DNA of 64,000 bases. Source: Osmia lignaria lignaria (Eukaryota > Arthropoda > Insecta > Hymenoptera > Megachilidae). The stretch covers positions 8,742,001 to 8,806,000 of the forward strand of contig NC_135037.1 in NCBI RefSeq assembly GCF_051020975.1. The letters run 5' to 3'. Shown here one piece after another: positions 37,363 through 51,700 of this stretch. A model generated the notes under the pieces. That model worked only from the letters and a program-made list of their open reading frames with translations. It did not search any database and was not told the DNA's origin. Within the stretch, counting starts at the first letter, position 1, and each line of letters begins with the position of its first letter. A program made the position numbers and the translations under genes.

Positions 37363-39702
37363 TAGAGAGTCCATCGTATCCTCTTCACCAGGACGGTCGA
37401 CTAGTCGCTGTTTAGGGATATCTGCTGCTTCTAACCGCGCCCTCGTACGAAGTCATGCCTCAAGGACCTCTTTTTAATATCCTCCAGTTTCGACACGTAA
37501 ACGTACGCGGATCGATCGAACTGTCCCCTGCTAGTGCCTACCATCGTTCCTACCATCGCCAACGTCACCGGGTACAACTTTTCGATCCAGCTAAGCTAAG
37601 CGTACGACTTGTAATTCGCCGTGTCACGCTGTTCACGATCGTTCTTTTTTGAATCACACTCTATCTTTCGTCGTTCTCTTTGTGCGGTTCCTGTTTCCAT
37701 CTTCAGTAGCTTTATTACCGAGATGGATAACACACACTGTCGATCGTAGCGTAAACTGTGTCTGGATTTTTTTTTTTTTTTTTTTTAAATTTAATTTTCT
37801 TGAGATCGTTCGCGATCTAACACACTCTTCCCTACGACACGATCATTTCTGATACAGAGTTACTGAAAACTCTGACGCACACAGAGACCTCTCGACCGAC
37901 GCTTGTCTTAAAAAATACGACCAATCGCCCGACGATCCACTACCGAAAATCTGTCTGATCTGGAGCGCAGGCGAGCGTGCGTTCGAGCCCGTCCCCGGCG
38001 GTCCAATAAAGAAAATGGCCCCTTCTCGCGTGCCGCCGGTTTTTCTCGTAAGTTATGCTTCTTTTATTATCATTTGCTTCGATGCTTCTTCCTGGATGTG
38101 GTGAGCTATGAGCCTGTTTCTTATTTTATTTTTCTTTCTTTATCCTGATCTTCCTGTTTCTCGTCAGTAGTACACACGTCAGTAGTCGTTCCTCCCCTTT
38201 TTTTATATTCTCTATCACTTGGAGTTTGGCATGCGCACGCACCCGTAGTGAGCCTCCCTGTAATATCCATTTCAATTGACGGAAATGTTCCCTTGTTTCT
38301 TTCTTTTAATACACGAGTAGATACATCACTGGTCCGCGATTTTTAACGCATTTTATCATATAGAGGGGTATTTTCTAGGTTTCTGATAAACGATTGAATA
38401 CTACTTCTTATACTATGCTATGAATAATTTTGTTTTCCTGCACAATGTCGATCTCAGTTCAATTATTTTAGTAGTTTATTTGCAAAGAATGCATGCGGAT
38501 GGTACACAGAGTTACGTCGAATTTTGTGAAAGTATAAATGAAAGAAATTGAACATTTTTTGAGATGAATCGCAAAATTCGACGAATGATCTAGTCAGAAA
38601 GCGAACATAGGGGAATACTTTTTTTACTTATCCGTCCGTTTCCTTCACTATCCATTCCTGAAACGCGTCGTTATCGTCGTCGCGAATTCAATGAACAGAG
38701 AAACGAAGAGTACCGTTTAAAAAGCGCACTTCGTCCGGTATAATGTTAATTTTCACATTCGTGTTAGAGGAGATCACTTTGTTTTCTTGAATATCCATTA
38801 ATCTTCTAGTTTTGTTTGCTCTTTTTTCATTTGCTGAAGTTTGATCTTATTTGCTAGCGTTGCTTGTATGCGGACATAGCCTCGAGAGCCATGACGTGGC
38901 TCGGATTCGCACTTATAATGATTGATGTTAAGGAAAATGAATCGACCACACGCTTACCTGCTTGGCCTTGCGGTTCATTGTCCATCTCACGTCCAGTGCT
39001 ACGTGATACTATTATACAAATTAAATGCCACTTTGAATTTTTCTTTTTAATACGCTCCCTCGGAGTGTAATTGATGTTTGCAGTGACGATCAGAAGTTCA
39101 GTCGTTTTCTTCTATTGAACGGATATACAGGATGAATCACTTAACTTGATCACCTTAATTATCTTTGCTATTCGTACCAAAGTTAGCTGGCATCGAAAGG
39201 GTCATAACACAGCAGTAATAATTAATTTTCTAAATGGAAGATTTTGGGAGATTTTAAGGTCAACTTAAAATATTTTTTAATTACCTATAATTAGGTATTC
39301 TATTAGTGCCATTATTAGGAATTACACCAGACACCATCAGGAATTCAGACGATGCCCAAAATTTAAAATAATAACGTGTTATAATTTTTATTGATTGATT
39401 TTTTTTCTATCGTAATTAACGTCAGAAGTAATTGACCGTGACTGCAAAGATTCGCAATTAGAATTAACTCAAACAAATAAAACGTACCCTACACAAATTA
39501 GTAGCACATTCGACAATCATTATCATAAAAAAGTATCAGAGAAAGGTATACGAGCACTGATCATTGTGGGGTTTGTGTACTATGCCTCGGAGGAATCACG
39601 TACAAGCTGCGTACAAGTCTCGAAGCTGAGTTTGTTGTATTTTCATCAGAATACAAGCAGCAAGATTCGTGAGAAATATTAACGAAAATTGATGATTTCC
39701 AG
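37363..39702. other. Intron (or alternative 3' UTR then intron) of the coiled-coil gene
   Basis: The first 680 bp are CpG-richer and include a T20 run (37767-37786) and AATAAA at 38005. The rest is AT-rich, with a mariner-like terminus near 39126 (TACAGGATGAATCACTTAAC). It ends at the acceptor GATTTCCAG. Confidence 0.5.
38005..38010 (+). terminator. AATAAA poly(A) signal, possible alternative 3' end
   Basis: A canonical hexamer, about 640 bp after the alternative stop at 37362. Use is not shown. Confidence 0.3.
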
Positions 39703-40017
39703 AGTTGCACCGAACCACCGAGTTCCTGGTGTTCAACGAACGGCAGCTTCCGACACAGCGACTCCTCTTTGTATCCGGACTCGTTAAACCAGGAGACGTC
39801 ATCGTTGACTGGCACCACAAAAGTGGAATTCATCATCGGCTCGCCGACCAGACGATTTCGACAAAGCTCTGTCTGGCCACATCGTTATTTCGACAGCATA
39901 GATTCCGCGGCCATGTTAAACGAAAGTCTTTTGACCGATGAATTTTCGCTTCGTCGTGGCGAAGCTCTCGCCGAGTGCGATTCGCTCGAGTGTCAACCGA
40001 TATCAAACGAGAGCTGA
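39703..40017 (+). CDS. Coiled-coil serine-rich protein, last coding exon
   Basis: The acceptor is GATTTCCAG. The exon is phase 0, matching the donor at 37296. It encodes 104 residues and ends in TGA at 40015-40017. The frame starts SCTEPPSSWCSTNGSFRHSD. It continues with VEFIIGSPTRRFRQSSVWPH and an acidic tail (AECDSLECQPISNES). GC content and codon composition are clearly coding-like, unlike both flanks. With the other three strong exons the product has at least 835 residues, or about 860 if the two candidate upstream exons are included. Assignment to this gene rests on strand, phase and serine-rich composition. Confidence 0.8.
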   Translation, partial: SCTEPPSSWCSTNGSFRHSDSSLYPDSLNQETSSLTGTTKVEFIIGSPTRRFRQSSVWPHRYFDSIDSAAMLNESLLTDEFSLRRGEALAECDSLECQPISNES

Positions 40018-40178
40018 GCCACCGAGTTTAGCGTTTGCCGAATCGCGTTATGTTTAAAGAATCTTGATATGCGTTATTTTCTTGAATGGAATTTGGAAAA
40101 TTCTTTGTGCTCGAGCAGAGGACGGTATTGAACGATATTGTTCTCTTTAATTACTTAATTATCTTAATTAATATTCTG

Positions 40179-40184
40179 AATAAA
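40179..40184 (+). terminator. AATAAA poly(A) signal after the coiled-coil gene
   Basis: The hexamer lies about 160 bp after the stop codon, so it is a plausible proximal cleavage signal. Longer 3' UTRs are common for such genes and cannot be excluded. Confidence 0.5.
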
Positions 40185-43059
40185 TTAAACTGTTTCTGGA
40201 TTTTTATGAGGAACGTGGGACGCTCAAGCTCTACTTAAAAGGTAAAAATTATTGCAAGATGTAGTGAAAAATTGAAACATTTTAACTAAGGATGATAGGA
40301 TAACTTTATTCAGTAATCTATAAATTAAAACATTAGCGAATGAAGTTATTAGTGTATCTAATATAATTTTTATTAATCTGACAGAGAAGGGGATATACGA
40401 GATGTAGGTAATATTTAATTCTCTTAATACAATAATTGGAAGATAGTATTCTGTAGTAATAATCAGTATTGTGGAAACTAAAAGAAGAAAATAGAGTTGA
40501 CTTAATTTGTACATATAACGAGAAAGATTTATAGATGTATTAAGTTTGAATGAATTGATAAACAGTTTTGAGAATCTAAAACAGAAGAATAAAGAATGTA
40601 TTTTATATTATTTGGATAGGCATTAATTTTAATCTTTGTGATATTTACAGATGTATGCTTAGGTTTTACTCTCTGCAAATATTCACAAACATTGTGGATC
40701 CGAGTGATTGGAAAATATATAATTTTTCATAATTTGTTATAAAATTTGTACAATATATTAGCGAAGAATTATGTACATAGCAGGTTGAAAATATCGAAGT
40801 GTTTGAAATTCAGTATTCAGTTTTTAAAAGTAGGCATTATTCGAAAATAAAAAACAATCTTTTGTGTCGTTCAGATTATTTATATTGTTCGAATTCTTTT
40901 AATTTTAAAAATTATTAAAGACAGGTATGCAGAAAGGAAGCAGAAATATTTCACAAAAGAATAAATTGAACCACTTATAAAGGAAACTAGATAAAGAAGC
41001 ATAAATTATAAAAAAATATCAAGATTCTTTAACATATAATAAAGCTTTTCACTCTAAGGGATTAAAACAGGGATTTACATAATCTTCTTTTCAGCATTTT
41101 TAAAAAAATCTTATTTTGCATTTTGTGTGCATTTTTATCTTACAGATTGTTTTGTATCCATTTTACGTATTTCAGACGCCGTGGAATTGTATCTGTATGT
41201 TTTTCGACTTAACATCTAACAAAACGTTTGCTTTTATTTGTTCAAATATCTTAGATGTTTGCATTATAGAATGGAAGATTAAACATGATACACCGATGTG
41301 TGTTCATTTGCAGTACATTGATGTGTAAAAGTTTCGAGTGAAATTTTCTTTGTATCCTTTTTTTTTTAGCCTTTCGACGAATGAACTTAACTTTTAATCG
41401 ATCCGGTTGAAATCATTGTAATCCGAGATAATGGTTGTGAAATTTACTGTTTTCTCAATTTTTTACTTTGCTTTTTTTGTTATGAATGGAGACACTGTCG
41501 GTGAATGAACAATAAAAGTCGAGGATATTTAAGTACACTTTTGATCAAACCGTTTCTATAAATATCAACTAATAATTTAATGCATTACCATTCTCATTGC
41601 AATGTATAATATTTCATAACAATTCGTTAGTCATCTATATTCAAAAAGAAGAAAGAAATGGTTATTTTCAATAACGTGCAATTGTTTCTATGAATTAAGC
41701 GTTACTTATATGGATTTATAATATTAATTTATATATTATCATAGTTATTTGATACCTTGAAAAAAAAAATTAAGAAACTGTATCAGCCTTCAATTTGAAA
41801 ATGAATAGAAATATTTATTACAGATTATTAAAATATGATACATTTTATTTTGCGAAGAAGATTCTACGATTATTCGTTACAACTGAATATATAATATTGA
41901 TATATATTAAAATCGAAAATTATTTCTGTTGAAATAATTTCTTTAAATGATTTCGTTTCATTATTATCATTATTATTATCGATCCAATAAGTATTCGCTC
42001 AATTTTGATGAATTTAAAATGAATCTTTTCTGATTATGTAATATAGAAAAAAGAAAAGCAATCATGTATACTTAAACTTCAAGAATGAGTTTGTTCGACA
42101 AACTTTTGATTACTTGATAGTTATTTCCAATCGACCGTATAAATGAAGTTTTCTTTTTAAATGTATATTTCAGTGCATGTTATATTTGTATCTTTATATC
42201 TTAAGACTGCACCTATCAGCTGATATGATAATTGTCTTTGTTATCGTCGAACTGTCATTTTTTTTCTTTTACGGAACTACGTATCGGTATAATGAAATTA
42301 ATTTAATATTTATAGCGTTTACACAACAAGAAGAAATGATATTACGACCGTTAGCACATTCCATGCTGCAAAATCAAAGATTAACAATCTTGTATTCCAC
42401 GTTAGCATTTTGTACCTTTCGTTAAAACTTGCGTTGTGATTAATGTAACTTATTTATTGTGTGCGTGTGAAACGTAATTCGATTTTGTACGTACTCTCAT
42501 CGTCCTTAACGAGGGACATTCGTGGAACGTCCCTTTCGAACAAAAATAAAATATATCCCTTGGGACTTCATCTACGAGTTTAAAAAGGGGAAAACGAGAC
42601 GAAATAAACATTTGTGTGGGTGTAAAGATTGCCTGGAAGCTTGTTTAGAATCACATATCACGCGAACTGCCATAAAAGAAAACCGTATCTTCATTCGTAT
42701 TCATCAATTCTAGGACTTAACAAGCTGTCGGATGAAAAATCCAAAATCGTAACTCATCTCTAAAGATATTCAAAGCATTCCTTTCTAAGAAACATTTCTT
42801 CTGTCAAGAATTTTTACTAACATTTTATATGAAGTACATCGTTCCCGATTTTGTATGTTTCAAGGAATTATGAGGTGAATTTTAGTGACATGGATTTACA
42901 TTTTCCTGGACCAATTTAGTGACTGGCATCGCTAATTAGATGTACAATAGAAAGATATTAGATTGAATGGTATTACTATTGTATTAGTAACGCGAGGTAG
43001 CGAATTGGAAGTTTGGACATTGAAATTTTAATTATTTGAAATAGGAATAGTTAATTTTT

Positions 43060-43150
43060 GAGTTTCAAAGTTTTAGATTTCGAACGTTCCAATTTTAAGC
43101 CTTGAAACTTTGAAATTTCAAATTTCAAGCTTCCAAATTTCAAGATTAGA
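43060..43150. repeat. Degenerate AAATTTCAAG minisatellite
   Basis: Repeated variants of TTTCAAATTTCAAG with short spacing. A similar sequence recurs at 57625-57715. Confidence 0.6.
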
Positions 43151-43415
43151 AAATTTTTATTTTCCACTCGACATCAATATTATTACTATAATAGTAATGC
43201 TGTCTAATTCTTCTTTTCTTTCCTTCTACTAATTACTCAGTTACATTGCATTTGAGGTGTCATAGCAATCAATGTGTTAACTAATTAAAATATCAATACC
43301 TCTTACAAGAACTGTCTACTTTCTCTTCGGCAATCAACATGCTAATGTCAAAATCTAAATAAATTGTTTCTTTAAGAAAATTATTTCAAAACTAACCGAA
43401 GTCCTTCGAAAGAAT

Positions 43416-43440
43416 AGAGAGAGAGAGAGAGAGAGAGAGA
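43416..43440 (+). repeat. (AG)n microsatellite
   Basis: Twelve and a half perfect AG units. Confidence 0.95.
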
Positions 43441-43768
43441 TACGTATGATAGCTGATCGAAGAATAAAAAAAAGTGAAGATTAATAAAAAAGCGGACGTG
43501 ATTTTAATCCTAAACGTAGCATGTTTGATCTATCGTTAACGACTCGACGAAACACTACGTACCACACAGTTCCTTGCTTCAACCAATTTCGTTATTTATA
43601 CAAAGAGGAAAAAGAAAATGATGAAAAAGTAAGGGAAATATAAGGTGGCGACTACGAGAACATCGAGCTTGCGTTTAATCACGTAATCAAATGTAAAGAA
43701 AGAGAAAATGCGTGATACTTGTGATCAACATATAGCCGAGTTCTCGTATAGGACTGACAGACTTTACT

Positions 43769-43790
43769 TATATATATATATATATGTATA
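43769..43790 (+). repeat. (TA)n microsatellite
   Basis: A TA run interrupted once by G. Confidence 0.9.
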
Positions 43791-45589
43791 TTGTATTATT
43801 GTTTTAGTGCCTAACTATTTTTATGCGACTAGAAGATACCAAAACCGAAACAGTGCGTGACTTGTCGCGACGATAATGGTGGTTTTCCTTTTTTATTTCT
43901 GTCGTCGCGATTCGACGAAATGAAAACGAATATACAGGATGTTTCATAAGACGTGGGATCAATTTTAGCCATAACTTATCAATACAAAATCAATGAAAAA
44001 ATTTTTTATTGAATTTTTTATCAAAAGCCCCATCGGGGATTTAGGTACTTAACCATTGTTCTGTTAGAAATAAATTTCAATTGCAGTTTATTCAACTTAA
44101 TTTTGAATTAAAGTTAAATAAAATTCTGATCCCCCATTAGTTAGTCTTACCCACAAGTTACAGTATTTTGTCTCTTCAATAAATTTCAAGAAATCTTTTA
44201 GTTTATAAATAAAATAATTATTCAGAAATAGTGTTTCCAGCGGCATCATAAATCTAGCACAAATTGTAACTCGATAATTCCTATTAGCTGTAAGTAATAT
44301 AAAATCTAGATCATGATTGACCCAACCACCATTATTCGAGGGTTGAAATGAATTACACTATAAACTTTCAATTTATCATTCAGAAATATTAAAATAGAAA
44401 ATGGCCACAACTTTGAAGGGAACTCAAATAGAATACATATTTGTATGAAATTTTTTCATTGGTTTTGTCCTCTACGTTGGTTATTAAAATGATTCTTATG
44501 TGTTATGAAATATATTGTGTATATACGAATGAAAAAAATGCTCAGATACCAATAACGAACGTTCGTGCACACAGCCGGCGGACAAATATCGTGTGCCGAC
44601 TGGAGGCTATTATTTTTATACCTTTAATTAACGACTGTGAGAACGAGAGCGAAGAGAGTGTTGTGAGCGTACCGCGTTTGACGTTAGCAGCTTCCTTTTC
44701 TTCTCGATGATAGTGATTTTATCGTCGTTGTATTATACTTTGATTTCTAGGCTTACAGAGTCGAGCCAAGCCATTAAGCTCGGTCTCGTCGATGTTGGAA
44801 AAAATTTGATCGCACCAACTGGACGATATTTGTATATGTACATACGGTACGGCATTTGTGAATTATTTAAAAGTTAGATGAAATGTACAGGCGAATCTGT
44901 GTAACGATATCCGCGACAATGTGATCCGATTAATAAATACGATATTACGTATTGAGGACAGTTTTTAATTTTCCTATTTGTAATATTTTTAAATTAGATG
45001 TTCGGTAATAAGCGACATATTCGTAGCTTTTAATTGCATGTAATTAGTTGTAACTTTCGTTATGGCATAATTTTACTTTTGTTACGTCCAAAGACCGAAA
45101 GGAAAAGTTATTTTCAATTTCGTTTTGTGATTTATGTATATATATTTCCAGAAAATCAATTTGACCTATCTTCAGGTTATTAATATTTATTTTCACGATA
45201 TCTTGACAGGTGATACGTTTGACATGTATTACATTTAAATATTTATCAAGGTTACTTTTATTTCGATTATATAATCTAGTAAGTATTATAAGGATTTAAC
45301 AAAATTAAAACTCACCTCGTTTGAAATAGTCTATTATTCGAGTACGTTTTATTTATATTTACAATTTAATTTCAACCTTTTCTCTAACAATATTTATTAG
45401 TTAATATAATATTTTTACATTTTTATTATAGTTTGAAAAATTTTAATCAAATACCTCCAATTGGCTATTTCAAATTACAAGTGTAATTTTCTTGGTATTT
45501 AAAATCTGTTCTTTTTTTTCCATTTCAAGTTGAATTAAATTCATAGTAATCAGTATGATACATCTTCATATAGCAATGAAGTACATGTT

Positions 45590-45753
45590 CACCTAGATTG
45601 CTCTGGGGTCAAACGCGGCCGACACGAGGTCGTCCATTGAAATTCAACTGACTTAACCCGTCATCGTTGGAAGTCCGGGTACGAAACTTCCGGATACTTC
45701 ATTAACGGATAAAGAAGGAGAAGGACCTTGCAGAGTTCTAAGGAACTCGTGAT
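45590..45753 (+). promoter_or_regulatory. Candidate 5' UTR / promoter-proximal region of the SLC36 gene
   Basis: A GC-richer patch in AT-rich surroundings, directly upstream of the candidate start codon. No clear TATA box or initiator is seen, so the transcription start is not placed. Confidence 0.3.
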
Positions 45754-45764
45754 ATGGCCGACAA
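45754..45764 (+). CDS. SLC36 gene, candidate first coding exon (Met-Ala-Asp...)
   Basis: ATG GCC GAC AA is followed at once by a strong donor (GTGAGG). The initiation context is good (G at -3, G at +4). The leftover AA plus the single A that starts the exon at 47049 gives Lys, so the phase fits exactly. Family members usually have 40-60 residues before helix 1, so this start would make an unusually short N-terminus. A different upstream exon remains possible. Confidence 0.4.
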
Positions 45765-48700
45765 GTGAGGCTAACCGAGACCCGCTGTGAAACATTCTTT
45801 ATTTACCTGTTCATTCTTTGCCCATGATAGGTCCTCAAGAGGGAAACACGCGGAAAATGCGAATCAGGACGAGGAAGAGGAATATGATCCTGCCGCGCAT
45901 CGTCCTCCGGGACCGTTGACTTCGTAGGAACTTATATTTCATTTTTACTTTGTTCGTTTTCTTCTTTCCTTTTTTTATTAGAATAACTTGATATTGCAAA
46001 ATGCATTGCTTCTGCAGAAAATGAAAAATGGAATTAAATTGTTGTGTTTCTTTTGTTTTTTTCAAAAACTGGTTTGACTTAGATTTATTGACAAGTAGAA
46101 TCATAGCTAAAAATACCCAAATGCCATTATGGTCATTCCTCATTATTCCTAAATATGTCTAAAAATTTCGACAAACTTTATTCTGCAAGGTTAAAAATAT
46201 TAACAGTGTATAACTTGTTATGCAAATAAGACTGAATTTTGTCAATAATCTTTTTGTAGACATAAAAAGAAACACAAAATTATATGAATCATTGGTTCCA
46301 TGAAATATGCGATTATCGAAGTGCTAAATACCTGTTTTCAAAGTTCCACTTTGATAAATTATATTTCAGTTCAATTTTAAATATGGATTTCTTATTAGTA
46401 TGCTATGGGAGCTCTGAACGTTTCTTATCTTGTAGATGAAATCGAGATCATGTACCGGCTATTTCTTATGTCCTCTAACTTTTCCAGTAGCTTGAATAAC
46501 AATATTACTTTATTACTTGAATTTGACTTGCAGTAGACTCTCGTTATATTGTCCTGGATGGGGTGGAAAATTTTCTAAACTTCAATTTTCAAGGGAAATA
46601 AAATTGTATCAGTTTTGTAGACAAATTTGTATGAAAGTTAAATCGCTCACGTGGCAATATAACGAGAGTCCACTGTATTTAGTTGCTAAATCCATATTTT
46701 AACCCTCTAGGGATAGAACCGAGTCAATCGTAACCCAGACCTTCGAGACAACAATATATTTACTAAAATTATACTTATAATCTTACGAGAATCATCACTT
46801 ATAAAATCTTACGAGATCTGAATGAAATTTATACGAATCATATACCCACATTATTAATGTTCATTATCGATCATTAAAATCATTAATTCATTCAGCTTCA
46901 GTTTAGCAATTTAATGTCACAAACCGGAATCATCAGATTTCACAGAACACGCAGAGACCTTTGAATTGACCTCATAAATAAGTTTCAATGTAGCTGATGA
47001 AACAAATAAATTGATTAATTATTGATCGATTGGGAAAATTCGTTTCAGAGACTTCGCTACGTTGATGCATTTATTGAAAAGCGCTCTCGGAAATGGGATA
47101 CTATTTTTGCCGAATGCATTCAAAAGAACTGGCTACGTAATGTCAATAATCTGCAGTATTTTTATGGGTCTGTTGTGCACGTACATGGTCGTGCTGTTGG
47201 TAAGTAACTGAAACGTAACAGGAAAAGGAAAGTAGGGACTTTAATAAGAATTAAATGACACGGTTGCACAAGATATTATATAATTAAGGGAAAATCGTTT
47301 CAAAGGTACCATGAGACAGAATTATGGTGTTTGAATAATTTTTCTTTTTACATATTTTTTGTATCATCATATCATAAAATCTGTAGGGTAGTTTTCACCC
47401 CTGCGCATGGTAAAAATTTCTTTTTATTCAAACATTTAAATTTTACTCATACAAATGAAGTATTCTACTTCAGATTTAACATAACACTAGAACTACCGAC
47501 GTTTAATGCACACTTATTTTTAAGTTGAAAATAATGTAGATTACTAAATTTACAAAAGATGAAACATAATTTAATATATACATCCATTCTTTATCGCGAC
47601 GATAGCCACCATACATTTCAACCAAAATACCTCGATAAAATTTATAAATTAAAATAAGAAACTGAAAACCAGTCATTTTGATCCCTTTGGTAGTTCTCGT
47701 GTTAAAACAGTTTGTAGCACCTGGAACCTTATCTAAAAACAAGTTCTTTGAGAGCAGGTGCGGTGCTCTCAGCTGTTGTGCAGACGTTATCACATACCGA
47801 TGCTGGATTTCGCCAAAACCGTGGAAACATCCTTTGAAAGTGGTCCCGAAAACATTCGAAAGTACGGGAGACAGTGTGGCATCTTCACCAATGTGATCGT
47901 ATGCTTCGTGCACTGCCAGGCAGCCGTGATATACATTCTTTATGTGTCCAGCTCGCTTCAGCAAGTGAGGAACGAGTCGTAAGGTTCTTTTTCACTGACC
48001 AAGGCCTCTGAGATTGATTTTCTAAGAAAAACGTCAGCGAATCGACGATTTGAACGATACTGATCAATGCTATCCTTCACTGACGTGTTATTTTTGTCGC
48101 TTTTGAAGCTGAGGTCGCGTCTGAATTTTAAGTATACATGAAATATACAAATGTAATTTTTTTAAAACAATATTTTGTCGGTCATAAAACGTGAATACTA
48201 TTTGTGTGAAAGAAGAAAGTATAGAAATTTCCTAAAATATTTCATACTTGTGCTATATTTTAACCCCCTTGCACCGTTTAACTCAAATGAACCCTAAATG
48301 GAAAGCTTAATAAAAAATAATGAAAGTTTTACATATGAAAAAATTGAGTGTAACAGCTAATTACAGATAAAATTATAAATTTGCAAATAATTATTATTGA
48401 AAAATTTATATTTAGAGAGATATAAAAGCGTAATTAAATTCACTAGCGTTTATTATTACGTATAATGAATTAAAACTCATCATTAATTGTTGAAGTTTCA
48501 AAGTGAATTAATAATGGAATTTCCGGTTTTGAATGACGAAACGTTAAGCCTTGGTTTTTCTCCATTAAACGTATTTTACTTCAATCAATTCGTCGATGCA
48601 TATCGAAAGGACGTTCTTGTGGTTACACTCTTATTCCTCCAGCATTTACGAAATTACGAATAAATAATTCTGGTAGAAGAAAAATTATAATTTCTCTTTT

Positions 48701-51700
48701 ATTTAACGTTTAATTGTAAAAAACTTTATGTAATATTTTCTTCTGGGGAAGTTAGTTTGTTGATAATAAATATTATTCTTTTTATCTAAAGTGCAACTGA
48801 TGCTGTTATCAGTCACTTTTTGTGTTTATTAAATTGTTTACCCTAAATTACATAAGAGATAACATTATACTATGTTTATATAATTTAACTTGTCAAATAT
48901 CGCGAGAAATTTTAAAGAAATTTTAAACACACAAATATTTCTTTTGTCAATTTTCAGATATTTATATTTCCTTAGAATACAAAATTCTTGTGTTCATTAA
49001 TTTGTTTACACTGAATTGCATAAGAGATAGCATTCCACTTTATTCGGGCAATTAAACTTGTCAAACTTTGGGAAACGTCTTAAAGGAATTTTAAACTCAT
49101 AAATAATTCTTGTGTCAGTCAAGATATTTATGTCTTTTAAATCAAATTAGGATTAACAACCTATGTTTAAGATTCTATATTACCTTTTACAAATAAAATA
49201 GAATGTAACATACAAATTATTTATGCAGAAAGTAGGTCAACAACACAGAACATAAAATGATTTTTCAATAACATTTCGCTGGTAATTATCTAAATATGGC
49301 AAGATCAATTAAGTCCATTGATTAGTATTAGAGATATCATAGGTTCTGATTTTAATTTTTCTATGATTTTATTATTTTTAATATAAATTAGATAAAAAAA
49401 AGCATTCTATTGAAAACTATGCAATACACACAGTATACGCAAATTACTAACAATCTTATCAATTTTTCAGGTGATCGAGTACTTCACCGGGGTCGAATTG
49501 GACGTGCGCGTCTACATAGTAGCTGTTTTACCTTTCTTCTGCGGTTTTGGTTTCCTGCCAAATTTGAAGTACCTGGTGCCTTTTTCCTTGATCGGCTCGG
49601 TGTTCATACTGGTCGGCCTCTGTGTAACGCTTTGCTATTTATTGGAGGATTTTCCTGATCCTGGAAGATTGAAACCATTCACACGTGTTTTACCTATACC
49701 CTTGTACTGCACCATATTTATGTACGCCATGCATAATGTGACTGTATGTTTGCCTCTTGAGAACACCATGAAGAATCCTCGACATCTACCTTACTTGATA
49801 ACCGGCAACATGACATTCATCATGTTCTTGAATGCGATATTCGGATTCCTTGGTTACAACAAATATATGGATGCCACCTGTGATACCGTGATTAAGAATC
49901 TGCCGATTGAACAAAAGTGAGTTACCATTTCATTATTCTATTAATACTTTGATGGTCGTATATTGAATTGGGGGAGGGGAACACTGATACTTTCTCTGGG
50001 GAAAGCATCTTTGCTGGATACTGTACATCGACTTCAAAGTACTAAATGCACGTTTATTTAACATCATATCATTTTCAGCAGAGTATTGCAATTGAAATTC
50101 TTTTATAAATGTTGGTATTTATTGTTTGTACGATGGGCTATGAAAGGTGATTCACTTCGCTCAATGACAATATATGAAACAATATAAAAGTATTTGTTCT
50201 TTAAATTTCTTTAATTCGAATTCGAATTGATACTTACAATTGAGACACGAGGCAAATGAGACACAAAGAAATTTTGTGCTTAAGAATATTTCAACTAATA
50301 ACGAAACTTTGTAATTTTGGAAAAATAATAATCGTTCCAGGTTGCATTACGTTTCGGCTTCTTAAGCGACTTATCTTCCTCCTAATCTGAAGTTTCAATA
50401 GGAATTATCGAGTAAATTGAATCGCCTTATAAAAAGCACTATGCATACTTTAAAGTATTGATCTTTCAATCAGATCGACATAATGGAATTTAGAAAAAAG
50501 CATAAGTTAATATTTTGCAGTGATTGATAAGTTTCAAGTGCGCAAATTCTATCGCGCATGTACAAACCTTTTATCGCTAGTCTATGAACGTATTGTTTCA
50601 ATGATAATGGTTAGACACTGTTTACTTTTACGTAATTTAACATTGCCAGTTCATTTTATCGTAGACGATAAACAGTTTGTGTAAAATGATATCATGGTTA
50701 ACTGGAAAGGAGATTTGGAAAAAGATTCCATTTGTGTGATGATAGACTCGAATAGTTTCCTTATCAAACGCAGACTTTGTTTCCTGTTTAATCAGAGTGA
50801 TTTTTAATTGAATAATTTAAGTGTTTGTTCATTCTCTCACGACTGCATATTTCGCAGAATCTATGACTCGAAAAGTTACAATTTTATATATTTTTATTTA
50901 TACTTAATAGGGATTATTGATGGAATTATATTTTAAACCTTCAATTAGCGTACATTTCTTTCATAGTAATTTGAAGTAATTAATAATTTTGATGAAAAAT
51001 TAGAAATGAAAAATCCTGTTTAATCTTTTGAGTCTGATATTATCGTAAAATTCTCTACGATTTATATAACTATTATTAACTATTTAAAAGAATTAACCAT
51101 AAACCCTATAATCCCTTACAAAATAATTGCAGATATTATACTCATCAGTAGATAAGTAGTATCGTTTATCGTTTTAATTAATGATACAATTGTGTACGTT
51201 CTAATCCCATAGATTATTATAAAAATTTGTGAATTTTTAATAGACTTACATAAGATAGCAAATCACGAATAATTTTTTTAAATACTTAAAAATTTATCTA
51301 ACTGAATGAACTAACTGTCATAGAAACGATTTACAATATCGAATGTTTTTCGAAAGCAATTCTCAAAGGATTGTTTCACACGTCGATTAATGAAATCTCT
51401 TTGAGTATAAATAATCGTCCTACAATTACAACTGTATACGTTTATATCGTCATAAAATATAACAATAAAGAGGATGGCCTGAAATCCATGCCCTAGATGA
51501 TCTTTTATAAAAGCAGATATCATATCGACGTTACCTGTAATCATCTGATCTTATATTCAGACAGAACGTCATATACGAGCTATCTTGTGATTCTGATTTC
51601 AGTGAAATCATGATAGGACTGATCGATATCGAGGGATTACTGAAATTAATGATACCTACTTATTGCCTTTACTTTATTGACAAAAATTTAGATAACAAGG

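Larger units (their letters stand above)
40185..45590. other. Intergenic region / possible extended 3' UTR, AT-rich
   Basis: No gene is supported. It contains CAAATTTCAAG-like minisatellite sequence at about 43060-43150, (AG)n at 43416-43440, (TA)n at 43769-43790, and a mariner-like terminus at about 43934 (TACAGGATGTTTCATAAGAC). The open frames are AT-driven. Confidence 0.5.

Noticed and set aside
47022..47207. The 61-codon frame at 47022-47207
   Set aside because: The real transporter exon is in another frame, shown by the HLLKSALGNGIL motif and splice sites.
47503..47964. 153-codon minus-strand frame at 47503-47964
   Set aside because: It is the antisense shadow of a transporter exon and a MITE.
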